Positions 34,013 through 42,504 of a stretch of DNA of 64,000 nt are shown in pieces (positions within the stretch are counted from its first letter, which is position 1; each line of letters begins with the position of its first letter). The stretch covers positions 44,403-108,402 of the forward strand of contig NZ_SMAR01000011.1 of the NCBI RefSeq assembly GCF_004342225.1, read 5' to 3'. Origin of the DNA: Martelella mediterranea. GTDB taxonomy: Bacteria > Pseudomonadota > Alphaproteobacteria > Rhizobiales > Rhizobiaceae. The position numbers and the translations under genes were made by a program. The notes under the pieces are model-generated. The model saw only the letters and a program-made list of their open reading frames with translations. It was not told where the DNA came from and did not search any database.

Positions 34013-34639
34013 TTAGCGCACTGTTTCGCGGAGCGCGGTGTCGAGGTCAGCTCTGCCCAAAAGCGTGCAATAGGCTGGCCGGTCGCGTTCAAAACGCCAG
34101 CCCGCAGACAGTGGACCGACATCGATACTGTCAAAGCCAAACTCTTCGTAGAGCTCTGCCACCAGCGCCTTTGCGTCCTGGTCATCACCGGCCAACGGAA
34201 GTGCTACGCGGTCCGTGGCTCCTTTGGGACGGGATTTTTCGTCCAGATCGATCATGCGGACAGCGTTGAATGCCTTGACGACGCGCGCAGCCGGCAGGTG
34301 CGCTGCCAGCATTTCGCTTGTGGTCGTTGTGGCATTATCGAGGGCTTCGATCCGGCCATCGCGTTCTGGATAGTAGTTGACCGCGTCGATTGCGATTTTT
34401 CCGGCAAAAGCGGACGCGGGCAGTGTCTTGTAGGCTAAAAGAGGGATGGCGATGATGACAATCTTGCCAAAGGCAATGGCCTCATCGACCGTCCCGACCT
34501 CGCAGCCGATGCCACTACTCAAGCTGAAAAGGGTATGAGGCCCGCGTGAGTTGCTGATCATGACCTGATGGCCGACTTCCATGGCTTTCGTGCCGAGAAT
34601 CCGCCCGACAAAGCCCGCACCAATGATTCCTATTTTCAT
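34013..34639 (-). CDS. NADPH-dependent F420-reductase-like oxidoreductase
   Basis: A 208-residue Rossmann-fold protein. The N-terminus MKIGIIGAGFVGRILGTKA is the dinucleotide-binding loop, followed by ISNSRGP, the Ser-Arg pair that favours NADP. The rest matches the family annotated as NADP oxidoreductase, coenzyme F420-dependent (IAIPLLAYKTLP, AIDAVNYYPERDG, VVKAFNAVRM). Brucella-type bacteria do not make F420, so the actual cofactor partner is probably a flavin or quinone-like acceptor. It is divergent from a LysR gene, which likely controls it. Confidence 0.85.
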   Translation of the reverse strand: MKIGIIGAGFVGRILGTKAMEVGHQVMISNSRGPHTLFSLSSGIGCEVGTVDEAIAFGKIVIIAIPLLAYKTLPASAFAGKIAIDAVNYYPERDGRIEALDNATTTTSEMLAAHLPAARVVKAFNAVRMIDLDEKSRPKGATDRVALPLAGDDQDAKALVAELYEEFGFDSIDVGPLSAGWRFERDRPAYCTLLGRADLDTALRETVR

Positions 34640-34675
34640 GACTGTTTCCCTTCAAATGAACGATGAAAGGGTTTT

Positions 34676-34689
34676 AATACTCTGGTATT
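34676..34689. promoter_or_regulatory. Candidate LysR-type operator between divergent genes
   Basis: AATAC-TCTG-GTATT is a perfect 5-bp dyad in the 102-base region between the oxidoreductase and the LysR gene. LysR boxes are short interrupted dyads of this kind. Confidence 0.35.
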
Positions 34690-34741
34690 TGTTGATAAAT
34701 GCCGGATATAAATGGTCACTAACAACTCAAAGGGGATAATT

Positions 34742-35638
34742 GTGGACCGGCTTACCAGCATGGCCGTGTTTGTCAAAGTGGTCGATCTCGGCTCTTTCGT
34801 TGCGGCAGCCAATGAGACGGGCCTGTCGCCGCAAATGGTCTCCAAGCATGTGGTTTTTCTTGAAGACCGTCTGGGTGCGACGCTTTTGAACAGGACCACA
34901 CGCAAACAAAGCTTGAGTGATATTGGCCGCGCCTATTATGAGCGCTGCAAGATCATTCTCGGCGAGGCAGAGGCAGCTGAAAGCCTTGCATCCGATATGC
35001 GACGCCATCCGAGGGGCCTGTTGCGCGTCAACGCGCCAAAGACTTTCGGATCGCTCGTTCTCGCGCCGATGGTGACGCGGTATCTGGCGCGTTTCCCTGA
35101 TGTCGAGATTGATCTCGTGCTGGAAGATCGCTTCGTCGATCCTGTAGATGAGGGCTATGAAGTGGTTATTCGGATCGGCAACGTCCCTGCACCGGGCCTT
35201 GTTGCTGTGCCGCTTGCCCCGTACCGGATTGTCGTTTGTGCAGCGCCCGATTATCTCGCCCGTTTTGGAGAACCGAAGAAGCCTACCGATCTGATGCATC
35301 ACCAGTGTCTGGTTTTCGGCCAGAGCGCTTTGTCCAGGCCCAGTTGCTGGCACTTTTATGAGGATGGCAAAGAGACGGAAGTCAATATTTCCGGGCGTAT
35401 TCGCAGCAATGACTGGCTTACGCTGATGCGTGCCGCGGTGGAAGGCTATGGGATCGCGCTCGGGGCGGAGTTGATCATGAGGGACGAATTGGCGGCGGGG
35501 CGGCTGGTTCAGGTTCTGGACGGGTATGATGTACCGATACGCCCGGTCAATGCGTTTTACATTGCCGGGCGAAGACCGACGGCCAAGGTCAGAAGTTTTC
35601 TGGATGCAATGGTTGAGGCCTTCGGCCCGGAAGGCTAG
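34742..35638 (+). CDS. LysR-family transcriptional regulator
   Basis: A 298-residue LysR regulator. The winged helix-turn-helix is at the N-terminus: LTSMAVFVKVVDLGSFVAAA, then LSPQMVSKHVVFLEDRLGATLLNRTTRK. The effector domain follows, with PRGLLRVNAPKTFGSLVLAP. The start is a GTG with GGGGA 6 bases upstream; an ATG ten codons earlier has no ribosome site. It faces away from the F420-reductase-like gene and belongs to the AaeR/DmlR-like subgroup that typically controls a single divergent redox gene. The effector is unknown. Confidence 0.88.
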   Translation: MDRLTSMAVFVKVVDLGSFVAAANETGLSPQMVSKHVVFLEDRLGATLLNRTTRKQSLSDIGRAYYERCKIILGEAEAAESLASDMRRHPRGLLRVNAPKTFGSLVLAPMVTRYLARFPDVEIDLVLEDRFVDPVDEGYEVVIRIGNVPAPGLVAVPLAPYRIVVCAAPDYLARFGEPKKPTDLMHHQCLVFGQSALSRPSCWHFYEDGKETEVNISGRIRSNDWLTLMRAAVEGYGIALGAELIMRDELAAGRLVQVLDGYDVPIRPVNAFYIAGRRPTAKVRSFLDAMVEAFGPEG

Positions 35639-35666
35639 TGGCGTATTTCGCCCTATTACAGTGTGC

Positions 35667-35879
35667 CTATGCCTTGGCTCTGTAAGCCTCCGGAATTTTG
35701 AAAGTTTCGTCAGCCCGGTAGTAGCCGCCGTCCTTCACCTCTTCGATCAGCACCATCGTATGCGGGCGCGCTGCTTCGGAAAAATACTCGGTCAGCATCT
35801 CGGTGACACGGTGGCCGATCTCGGCCTTTTGATCGCTTGTAAGCGCCGCTTCCGGAGTTTTGATGTTAACAAATGGCAT
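35667..35879 (-). CDS. 4-oxalocrotonate-tautomerase-like protein
   Basis: A 70-residue tautomerase. After removal of Met the N-terminus is Pro-1 (PFVNIKTPEAALT), the catalytic base of the superfamily. The rest (QKAEIGHRVTEMLTEYF, then MVLIEEVKDGGYY) gives the beta-alpha-beta fold. It likely isomerises a keto-enol or ring-cleavage intermediate. It lies 35 bases downstream of an SDR gene on the same strand and is probably co-transcribed. The substrate is unknown. Confidence 0.85.
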   Translation of the reverse strand: MPFVNIKTPEAALTSDQKAEIGHRVTEMLTEYFSEAARPHTMVLIEEVKDGGYYRADETFKIPEAYRAKA

Positions 35880-35914
35880 ATCTGCAATCCTTCCTGGTTG
35901 AGAATAAAATCGGG

Positions 35915-36649
35915 TTAGACCAAGCCGCCATTGACACGGATGACCTGTCCGGTGACGTAACGTGCTGCATCGCTCACCAGAAAGGCGACCACATCGGCGA
36001 TATCGTCCGGTTCGCCCAGGCGGCCGGCAGGGATCGTGCCGGTCAGGCGATCGATCAGTTCTTCACTCTTGCCGTTCAGAAAGAGCTCTGTCGCCACCGG
36101 GCCGGGGGCGACGGCATTCACGGTGATTTTGCGGGCAGCGAGTTCCTTTGAGGCGATGTGGGTCATCGTTTCAACGGCTGCCTTGGTTGCCGCATAGACG
36201 CCATAGGCCGGTAGTTTGGTGCCGACGACACTGGTCGAAAAATTGACGATCGTACCGCCATCAGCCAGCCTGTTTGCAGCCTCGCGAAGGCCGCGGAATG
36301 TGCCGCCGAAATTGACCGCGACTTCACGTTCGAAGCGCTCATCATCGAAGTCTTTCAATGGGGCAAGTTCGAGTACACCGCCATTATTGATGAGGATATC
36401 GACCTTGCCGAACTGCTCTTCGGCGGCATCAAACAGGGTTCTGATGCCCTGTGTGCTGCTGATATCAGCCTGGATTGCGACGGCCTTGCCACCTTCGTTG
36501 CGAATGCTTGCTACAACGTCGTCTGCGGACCTGGCGCTGTTGGCATAGTTGACGATGACGTTCGCGCCGTCGCCGGCAAGTCGTTGGGCGATTGCTGCCC
36601 CGATCCCGCGCGAGGCACCGGTGACGATAGCTGTTTTGTGACCCGTCAT
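35915..36649 (-). CDS. SDR-family oxidoreductase
   Basis: A 244-residue classical short-chain dehydrogenase. The NAD(P)-binding motif is TGASRGIGAAIAQRL, the structural NNGG motif appears in ILINNGGVLEL, and the catalytic Ser, Tyr and Lys are in NFSTSVVGTK and YGVYAATKAAVE. The end VTGQVIRVNGGLV is typical of FabG-like enzymes. It is transcribed divergently from a LysR gene with a dyad between them, and is followed by a tautomerase gene. The substrate is not determined. Confidence 0.9.
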   Translation of the reverse strand: MTGHKTAIVTGASRGIGAAIAQRLAGDGANVIVNYANSARSADDVVASIRNEGGKAVAIQADISSTQGIRTLFDAAEEQFGKVDILINNGGVLELAPLKDFDDERFEREVAVNFGGTFRGLREAANRLADGGTIVNFSTSVVGTKLPAYGVYAATKAAVETMTHIASKELAARKITVNAVAPGPVATELFLNGKSEELIDRLTGTIPAGRLGEPDDIADVVAFLVSDAARYVTGQVIRVNGGLV

Positions 36650-36730
36650 GTTTGTCTCCTTTCAAACGTCGATAGCCGGAAAATAATCAGCTATGAACGG
36701 GAAACAATGCGATAATAATTGACATTATAA

Positions 36731-36745
36731 TTCGCAAGATGCGAA
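36731..36745. promoter_or_regulatory. LysR-type operator between SDR and LysR genes
   Basis: TTCGCA-AGA-TGCGAA is a perfect 6-bp dyad with the T-N11-A spacing of LysR boxes. It lies 10 bases upstream of the LysR start, suitable for autorepression and control of the divergent SDR-tautomerase operon. Confidence 0.5.
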
Positions 36746-36754
36746 CAATCCTTC

Positions 36755-37648
36755 ATGGACAAGCTTGACCGAATGCAACTTTTTGCCCGCGTCGTGGAAC
36801 GAGGCAGTTTTTCTGCGGCAGCGCATGACCTGGGGCTGGCGCGCTCGACGGCGACAGAAGCAATCAAGTCCCTTGAGGCCGGTCTCGGTGTGAGGCTGCT
36901 TGAGCGCACGACGCGGCATGTAAAGCCCACACTTGACGGTGCCGCCTTCTATCGGCGCGTGATTTCTATTCTTGCGGACGTCGAGGAGACCGAAACTGCG
37001 TTCCGGGATAGCAGTCCACGTGGCCTTCTTCGCATTGATGCGCATCCGCTTTTAACGCAGACATTTCTGCTACCGGCGCTTCCGGCATTTCTGGCGCAGT
37101 ATCCAGAGCTCAATCTGCATTTCGGACAGGGAGATCGCCTTGTCGATCTCGTTCGCGAAGGTGTCGATTGTGCAATTCGTGCCGGTGAGCTGGAGGACTC
37201 CAGTATGATTGTGCGCCGTCTTGCGACATTGAACGAAATTACGTGTGCCAGTCCTTCTTATCTCGCGGCTCACGGAATGCCGCGCGCACCTGACGATCTG
37301 TCAGGACATCAGGCGGTCGGGTTTGTTTCCTCACGCACAGGGGAAGTCATGCCGCTGGAGTTTACATCAGGCGGACGTGTAGAGTTCGTTCATCTGCCCT
37401 GCCGGGTTACAGCCAATAATTCGGATACGGCAGCAGAGCTTGCAAGGCTTGGCTTCGGATTGGTGCAGGCCCCGCACTATCGCTTTGAAGATGACCTGAA
37501 AAGCGGAAGGCTGATTGAGGTGTTGCCCGATTATCCGCCATCGCCAACGCCGCTTTCGGCGGTCTATCCGCAAAATCGGCAGATGTCCCCGCGCCTCAGA
37601 GTGTTTCTGGACTGGGTTAGCGATCTACTTTCCAAAGCTTCGATTTAG
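36755..37648 (+). CDS. LysR-family transcriptional regulator
   Basis: A 297-residue LysR protein. The DNA-binding part is MQLFARVVERGSFSAAAHDL, then LARSTATEAIKSLEAGLGVRLLERTTR. The effector domain contains PRGLLRIDAHPLLTQTFLLP and VDCAIRAGELEDSS. It is divergent from the SDR gene with a strong dyad in the intergenic region, so it most likely regulates the SDR and tautomerase pair. An SDR gene also follows on the same strand after 108 bases but has its own strong ribosome site. Confidence 0.88.
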   Translation: MDKLDRMQLFARVVERGSFSAAAHDLGLARSTATEAIKSLEAGLGVRLLERTTRHVKPTLDGAAFYRRVISILADVEETETAFRDSSPRGLLRIDAHPLLTQTFLLPALPAFLAQYPELNLHFGQGDRLVDLVREGVDCAIRAGELEDSSMIVRRLATLNEITCASPSYLAAHGMPRAPDDLSGHQAVGFVSSRTGEVMPLEFTSGGRVEFVHLPCRVTANNSDTAAELARLGFGLVQAPHYRFEDDLKSGRLIEVLPDYPPSPTPLSAVYPQNRQMSPRLRVFLDWVSDLLSKASI

Positions 37649-37756
37649 CGTTGCGATTTTTCCTATCAGTAAGATGAAATTTACGTAACTGTTCTTGTGA
37701 ATTGACCGGTCCGCACACACATAAAAAAGACAGAACGCAAGATAGAGGAGGCATCC

Positions 37757-38518
37757 ATGGCAGAGCTTCAGAACAAGGTTGCAATTATCACAGGCGGCTC
37801 CGGCGGTATTGGTGTTGCCACGGCAAAGCGAATGCTGGCCGAAGGAGCCAAAGTTCTGTTGGTGGACATCGATGAGGAGGCTTTGAAGGAGGCCGTTTCG
37901 TCACTTGGCGATGGGGCTGATTACTTTGTCGCAGATGTAACCGACCCGGCGCAGGCGGAAGCCTACGTAAAGGCGGCAGTCGACAAGTTCGGAAAGCTCG
38001 ACATCTATGTCGGTAATGCCGGGATAGAGGGTGTCGTGAAACCGATTACTGAATATCCGGTAGAAATGTTCGACAAAGTGCTGGCGGTTAATGTCAGAGG
38101 CCTGTTCCTTGGCCTGAAATTCGCAATGCCGGAGCTGAAGAAAACCAAGGGTAACGTCGTGTTGATGTCTTCGGTTGCCGGTCTTGGCGGAACACCGGAT
38201 GTCTCTGCCTATATCACCTCAAAACATGCCGTTGTCGGCCTGATGCGCACTGCAGCCCTTGAGGGCGCGCGCGATGGTATCCGCGTGAACTCGATCCACC
38301 CGTCGCCGGTTGAAACCCGGATGATGCGCTCGCTGGAAGAAGGCTTCGCCCCCGGCAAGGGCGAGGAAGCCAAGAAAGGTCTTGCCGCCGGTATTCCGCT
38401 GCAGCGCTATGCCGAACCGGAGGAGATTGCAGACGCGGTCCTGTATCTGGCCAGCGACCGCGCGAAATTCGTCACCGGTGTCCGCCTGCCAGTCGATGGC
38501 GGCATGACGGCTGAATAA
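37757..38518 (+). CDS. SDR-family oxidoreductase
   Basis: A 253-residue classical short-chain dehydrogenase. Motifs: IITGGSGGIGVATAKRM (cofactor), LLVDIDEEAL (Asp after strand 2 favours NAD), YVGNAGIEGV, the catalytic SSVAGLGGTPDVSAYITSKH (Ser, Tyr, Lys), and the C-terminal VTGVRLPVDGGM. GGAGG lies 7 bases before the ATG. Its substrate is unknown; it resembles sugar-alcohol or cyclic-alcohol dehydrogenases. A strong bidirectional hairpin separates it from the convergent amidase gene. Confidence 0.9.
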   Translation: MAELQNKVAIITGGSGGIGVATAKRMLAEGAKVLLVDIDEEALKEAVSSLGDGADYFVADVTDPAQAEAYVKAAVDKFGKLDIYVGNAGIEGVVKPITEYPVEMFDKVLAVNVRGLFLGLKFAMPELKKTKGNVVLMSSVAGLGGTPDVSAYITSKHAVVGLMRTAALEGARDGIRVNSIHPSPVETRMMRSLEEGFAPGKGEEAKKGLAAGIPLQRYAEPEEIADAVLYLASDRAKFVTGVRLPVDGGMTAE

Positions 38519-38560
38519 ATATTCGACAAGCTCTCCCGCGGCGCCATGCTGCGTATGTGA

Positions 38561-38590
38561 GGCCCGGATTGCGCTTTTGCGATCCGGGCC
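38561..38590. terminator. Bidirectional terminator between the SDR and amidase genes
   Basis: GGCCCGGAT pairs with ATCCGGGCC, and the loop adds CGC-TTTT-GCG. TTCGTTGTTCTTG follows on the plus strand. It lies between two convergent genes, 43 and 14 bases from their stops. Confidence 0.7.
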
Positions 38591-38603
38591 TTCGTTGTTC
38601 TTG

Positions 38604-39989
38604 TCAGAGTGTCGGCCAACTGGAGATTGGCCCGCGCCAGCTTTCGTAGGTTTTGGCAATCGCCATGACGCCAAGGTCATCAAAGCGCGGTCTGACAATC
38701 TGCAGGCCGATTGGCATACCGCTTGTCGAGAAACCGCAGTTGATCGAGGCGGCTGGCTGCTCACCCATATTCCAGGGCAGGGTGAAGGCGATATGTTCAA
38801 ACGGGCGCTGAGGATCATTGGTCGGCGAGGCCCAGTCTGCCGGATAAGAGACGTTCGGGTTTACCGGCGAAAGCACAGTATCGACTTTCTGGAACACGGC
38901 GGCACAGGCATCGCGCATTGCCATTGTCGCATCAAAGCCTTTGACGACATCAAGCGGGTTGGCGTCGCCACCGGCTTTGGCCCAGTCGAAGATGTAGGGC
39001 AGGATTGACTGGCGATGCTCTTCCGTCAGCTTCAGCATTGTCCCCCAGAAGCGCGCGCGCCAGAAGACGTCAAGTCCATCCAGCCATTCCCGTTTCAGCA
39101 CCGGTGGTATTTCGATGATCTCTGCACCTGCGGCCTCAAACTGTTGTGCGGCAGTAACCACAGCCGCTTTCACATCCGGCTCGGCATCGATGCCGCAGCC
39201 TGCATCCAGCATCAGACCGATTTTCATGCCTTTGACGTTTGCTGGTGGCACATCCCAGTCAAGCGCCTGATAATCAACCGACGTGGCATCGCGCCAGTCC
39301 GGCCGGGTGATGGTCGGCATGACCATGACAGCATCATCCACGGTGCGGGTCATCGGCCCGGCGCAGCGCCCGGTGTAATAGGGATGGATCGGAATGCGGC
39401 CAAGCGTTGGTTTGAATCCGAAAAGTCCTGTCCAGCCCGCAGGAAGGCGTACCGAACCGCCAATATCCGTACCGATGTGCAGCGGACCGAAACCGGCTGC
39501 GCCAGCTGCGGCTGCCCCGGCTGATGAGCCACCGGGGTTTTGAGAAAGGTCCCATGGATTGCGGCTTAAATGATGAAAGGTGGAAAGACCGGAAGACAGC
39601 ATGCCGTAATCCGGGCAGGTCGTCTTCGCAAAGATGATTGCACCGTCTTCCTTTAGTCGCGCAGCGGTCGGTGCGTCTTCGCTGGCCGGTGTCTTGTCTG
39701 TGGCAGCTGTGCCCTGTGGCACGGGATCGCCCTTTGTGGCGATCAGTTCTTTTACGGTGACCGGCACCCCATCCAGCGGACCGGTGGTTTCACCATTCAG
39801 CCAGCGGGTTGTCGAGGCTTCGGCCTGCTTCAGTGCCTCATCCGGCTTGAAGGCATAAAGCGCGCAGACTTTCGGTTCCACAGCTTCAACGTGGCTGATC
39901 AGCCAGCGCATATATTCGGTGGGGCTCGTGTCACCGTTCTTGTAGGCGTTTAAAAGGTCGCGGGTATTCATTGCGGAAAATTCGTTCAT
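38604..39989 (-). CDS. Amidase-signature family hydrolase
   Basis: A 461-residue amidase of the Ser-cisSer-Lys class. The catalytic lysine is in VTVKELIATKG and the serine cluster in QNPGGSSAGAAAAGAAGFG, followed by IGTDIGGSVRLPAGWTGLFG. The C-terminal FTLPWNMGEQPAASINCGF is also conserved. These enzymes hydrolyse amides of varied size, from indoleacetamide to peptides. It is the last gene in line with a dipeptide-type ABC transporter (gap 60 bases), so it may process what that system imports. No signal peptide is present, so it acts in the cytoplasm. It is not the GatA subunit by context. Confidence 0.88.
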   Translation of the reverse strand: MNEFSAMNTRDLLNAYKNGDTSPTEYMRWLISHVEAVEPKVCALYAFKPDEALKQAEASTTRWLNGETTGPLDGVPVTVKELIATKGDPVPQGTAATDKTPASEDAPTAARLKEDGAIIFAKTTCPDYGMLSSGLSTFHHLSRNPWDLSQNPGGSSAGAAAAGAAGFGPLHIGTDIGGSVRLPAGWTGLFGFKPTLGRIPIHPYYTGRCAGPMTRTVDDAVMVMPTITRPDWRDATSVDYQALDWDVPPANVKGMKIGLMLDAGCGIDAEPDVKAAVVTAAQQFEAAGAEIIEIPPVLKREWLDGLDVFWRARFWGTMLKLTEEHRQSILPYIFDWAKAGGDANPLDVVKGFDATMAMRDACAAVFQKVDTVLSPVNPNVSYPADWASPTNDPQRPFEHIAFTLPWNMGEQPAASINCGFSTSGMPIGLQIVRPRFDDLGVMAIAKTYESWRGPISSWPTL

Positions 39990-40049
39990 GTTCGAAATCC
40001 GGTTTCAAAAAGATAAAAGTGATGTTTCAGGTCAGGCGTTTTTCGCGCA

Positions 40050-40865
40050 CTAAGTTGGCGGCGGCTCACCGGCATGGCGCTTGCGGCGGCCAATCCGCTC
40101 CAGCGTCGGTTCAGCAGATAAAAGGCGCTGGGTATAGGCCTCACGCGGGGCATCGAGAACCTGACGCACAGGACCGTTTTCAACGAGCTTGCCTGCCTGC
40201 ATCACCGCCACATTGTCGCAAATTTCGTCGACAACGCCGATATTGTGGGTGATGAACAGCACCGACACGCCATGATGATCGCGCATGTCACGGATGAGTT
40301 TGAGGATTTGCGCCTGCACGGTCAGGTCGAGCGCAGAGGTTGCCTCATCGGCCACAATCAGCTTTGGCCGGGTAATCAGTGCGCGGGCAATGGCGATGCG
40401 CTGGCGTTGACCTCCGGAAAATTCATGCGGATATTTGTCCATATCGCTGGCTGAAAGTCCGACTTCCTCTAAAAGAGCGCCAACACGATCGCGCCGGTCC
40501 TTGCCGGTGGGGGCGCTGGCTTCCAGATGGAGTGGCTCGGCTATAATGCGCGAAACCTTGTGGCGCGGATCGAGCGAACCATAAGGGTCCTGAAACACCA
40601 TCTGAAAATTGGCCCGGAACCGGCGTAGTCTGGCTACCGTCAGCGCGAAGATATCTTCGCCCTCAAACAGAATATTCCCGGAGGTCGGCTTGTCGAGCGC
40701 CATGACGATACGGGCCAGCGTTGACTTGCCAGAGCCGCTTTCACCAACAACGCCCAGGATTTCGCCTTTGTCGAGCGACAAAGAAACATTGTCGACAGCG
40801 CGCACGGTCGCGTCGCCCAGCCCGAACTCACGCGAAAGACCGATGATTTCCAGCAGCTTGCTCAT
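40050..40865 (-). CDS. Peptide ABC transporter ATP-binding protein (DppF-like)
   Basis: A 271-residue ATPase. Walker A is GVVGESGSGKSTLARI, the Q loop is in MVFQDPYGSLDPRH, the signature is EFSGGQRQRIAIARAL, and Walker B is LIVADEATSALD. It ends with a basic tail (RRKRHAGEPPP). It lacks the usual C-terminal oligopeptide-ATPase extension with cysteines, which is shorter here than in DppF. Its start overlaps the stop of the DppD-like gene by 4 bases, so the two are translationally coupled. Confidence 0.92.
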   Translation of the reverse strand: MSKLLEIIGLSREFGLGDATVRAVDNVSLSLDKGEILGVVGESGSGKSTLARIVMALDKPTSGNILFEGEDIFALTVARLRRFRANFQMVFQDPYGSLDPRHKVSRIIAEPLHLEASAPTGKDRRDRVGALLEEVGLSASDMDKYPHEFSGGQRQRIAIARALITRPKLIVADEATSALDLTVQAQILKLIRDMRDHHGVSVLFITHNIGVVDEICDNVAVMQAGKLVENGPVRQVLDAPREAYTQRLLSAEPTLERIGRRKRHAGEPPPT

Positions 40866-41689
40866 GGTGCTTCTCCCGGTGCAGGCGACGTGAAGTCCAG
40901 CCCGGCTCTTGCGCGGCGTGGCAGAGCCGAAAGTAGCTTGCGGGTATAGTCATGGCCGGGCTGGCGCAGTACGCGCTCTGTCTCACCCTGTTCCATCTCG
41001 TTGCCACGATACATCACCAGTGTGCGATCAGCGATCCGCGCGATGACGCCGAGGTCATGCGAGATCAGGATCAACGCAATGCCAAGCTCACTGACAAGGT
41101 CGTCCAGAATGTCGAGAATTTCAGCCTGCACCGTCACATCCAGAGCGGTGGTCGGCTCATCGGCAATCAGCAGGTCAGGCTTGAGCGCAAGAGCAATGGC
41201 GATGCCGACCCGCTGGCGCTGCCCGCCGGACATCTCGTGCGGATAGGATTCAATGCGGCGCTTGGCATCCGGGATCTGCACCATGTCCAGAAGCCGCAAG
41301 GCTTCGGCTTGGGCTTCCGCCCGGCTGATAGAGCGATGCAGTCTCAGGCCTTCGGCGATCTGGTTGCCAACGCGCATGGCCGGGTTCAGCGCCGTCATCG
41401 GTTCCTGAAAGATCATGCCGATCTTGGAACCGCGCAACTGACTGAGCCTTTTCTCCGGCATTTTCAAAAGATCATCGCCATTGAACAGTATTTCGCCGGT
41501 GGGTTTTGCTGTTTTGGGAAGAAGCCCGATGGTTGCCAGCGAGAGAACCGACTTCCCGGAGCCGCTTTCACCGACGATACCTAGGGTTTCACCTTTGTCG
41601 AGCGACAGCGAAATACCGTGAACCACTTCAGTCGGCGAACCGCTTTCGTTCTGAAAACTGACCCTGAGGTCGCGGATGTTGAGCATCAT
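40862..41689 (-). CDS. Peptide ABC transporter ATP-binding protein (DppD-like)
   Basis: A 275-residue ATPase, the first of the two in this importer. Walker A is GIVGESGSGKSVLSLA, the Q loop MIFQEPMTALNPAMRV, the signature EMSGGQRQRVGIAIAL, and Walker B LLIADEPTTALDVTVQ. The H loop is ILISHDLGVIARIADR. It overlaps the genes on both sides by 4 bases, forming a tightly coupled permease-ATPase operon. DppD-type and DppF-type subunits form a heterodimer at the inner membrane. Confidence 0.93.
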   Translation of the reverse strand: MMLNIRDLRVSFQNESGSPTEVVHGISLSLDKGETLGIVGESGSGKSVLSLATIGLLPKTAKPTGEILFNGDDLLKMPEKRLSQLRGSKIGMIFQEPMTALNPAMRVGNQIAEGLRLHRSISRAEAQAEALRLLDMVQIPDAKRRIESYPHEMSGGQRQRVGIAIALALKPDLLIADEPTTALDVTVQAEILDILDDLVSELGIALILISHDLGVIARIADRTLVMYRGNEMEQGETERVLRQPGHDYTRKLLSALPRRARAGLDFTSPAPGEAP

Positions 41690-42504
41690 GTTGCCTGCCT
41701 CCGTCTGGGGTCGGTGAGATCGCGCAGGCCATCGCCCAGAAGGTTCAGTCCAAGCACGGCAATGCAGATGGCAAGGCCGGGGGCCAGCACCATATGTGGC
41801 GCAGTGGAAAGATAGGTCTGGGCATCGGCCAGCATCCGGCCCCAGCTGGGGGTCGGTGGGGCAACGCCAAGGCCAAGAAAGGACAAGCCTGCTTCGGTCA
41901 GAATGCCAAGACCAGTCTGGATTGCAATCTGCACGATAATCTGAGCTGCAATATTGGGAATGACATGTTCAACGGTGATCCGCGTGCCGCCCTTGCCGGC
42001 CATGCGTGCGGCAAGAATATAGTCCCGCGCCCAGATTTGCAGAGCAGCCGAACGGGTAACGCGGGCGAAAACCGGGATCATGAAGAGCGCGATGGCCACA
42101 ATCGTCGTCAGCGGGCCGCCGCCGAGAATTGCGGCGAGGAGAATGGCTGAAAGCACAGGTGGAAATGCGAACAGAACATCGTTGAAACGCATGACGAGCG
42201 CTTCAAAGCGACCACGGCGGGCGGCCGCGGCAACGCCCAGAACAGTGCCTGCCGTTCCACCAATGGCAATGGCCGAAAAGGCAATACCAAGTGAGGTCCA
42301 GGCACCGGCCATGATCATGGAAAGTTCATCGCGCCCAAAGTGATCTGCACCCAGTATGCCGCCGACACCGGGGCCTTTCAGGCGGTTGGGTATATTGATC
42401 GCGGTTGGATCGACCGGTGTCCAGAACCGGCTTAAAATGGCCGCGGTGACAAGAACAGCCGTGATAGAACCGCCGATGATAAGGGCCAGGGGTATCTTTT
42501 TCAT
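41686..42504 (-). CDS. Peptide ABC transporter permease (DppC-like)
   Basis: A 272-residue inner-membrane permease with about six helices. An N-terminal helix (LALIIGGSITAVLVTAAIL) is followed by an extracytoplasmic segment containing HFGRDELSMIM, a motif of DppC/OppC proteins. The EAA loop, which contacts the ATPases, is near EAGLSFLGLGVAPPTPSWG. It ends with NLLGDGLRDLTDPRRRQ, typical for this subunit. It overlaps the DppB-like and DppD-like genes by 4 bases each. Confidence 0.93.
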   Translation of the reverse strand: MKKIPLALIIGGSITAVLVTAAILSRFWTPVDPTAINIPNRLKGPGVGGILGADHFGRDELSMIMAGAWTSLGIAFSAIAIGGTAGTVLGVAAAARRGRFEALVMRFNDVLFAFPPVLSAILLAAILGGGPLTTIVAIALFMIPVFARVTRSAALQIWARDYILAARMAGKGGTRITVEHVIPNIAAQIIVQIAIQTGLGILTEAGLSFLGLGVAPPTPSWGRMLADAQTYLSTAPHMVLAPGLAICIAVLGLNLLGDGLRDLTDPRRRQAT

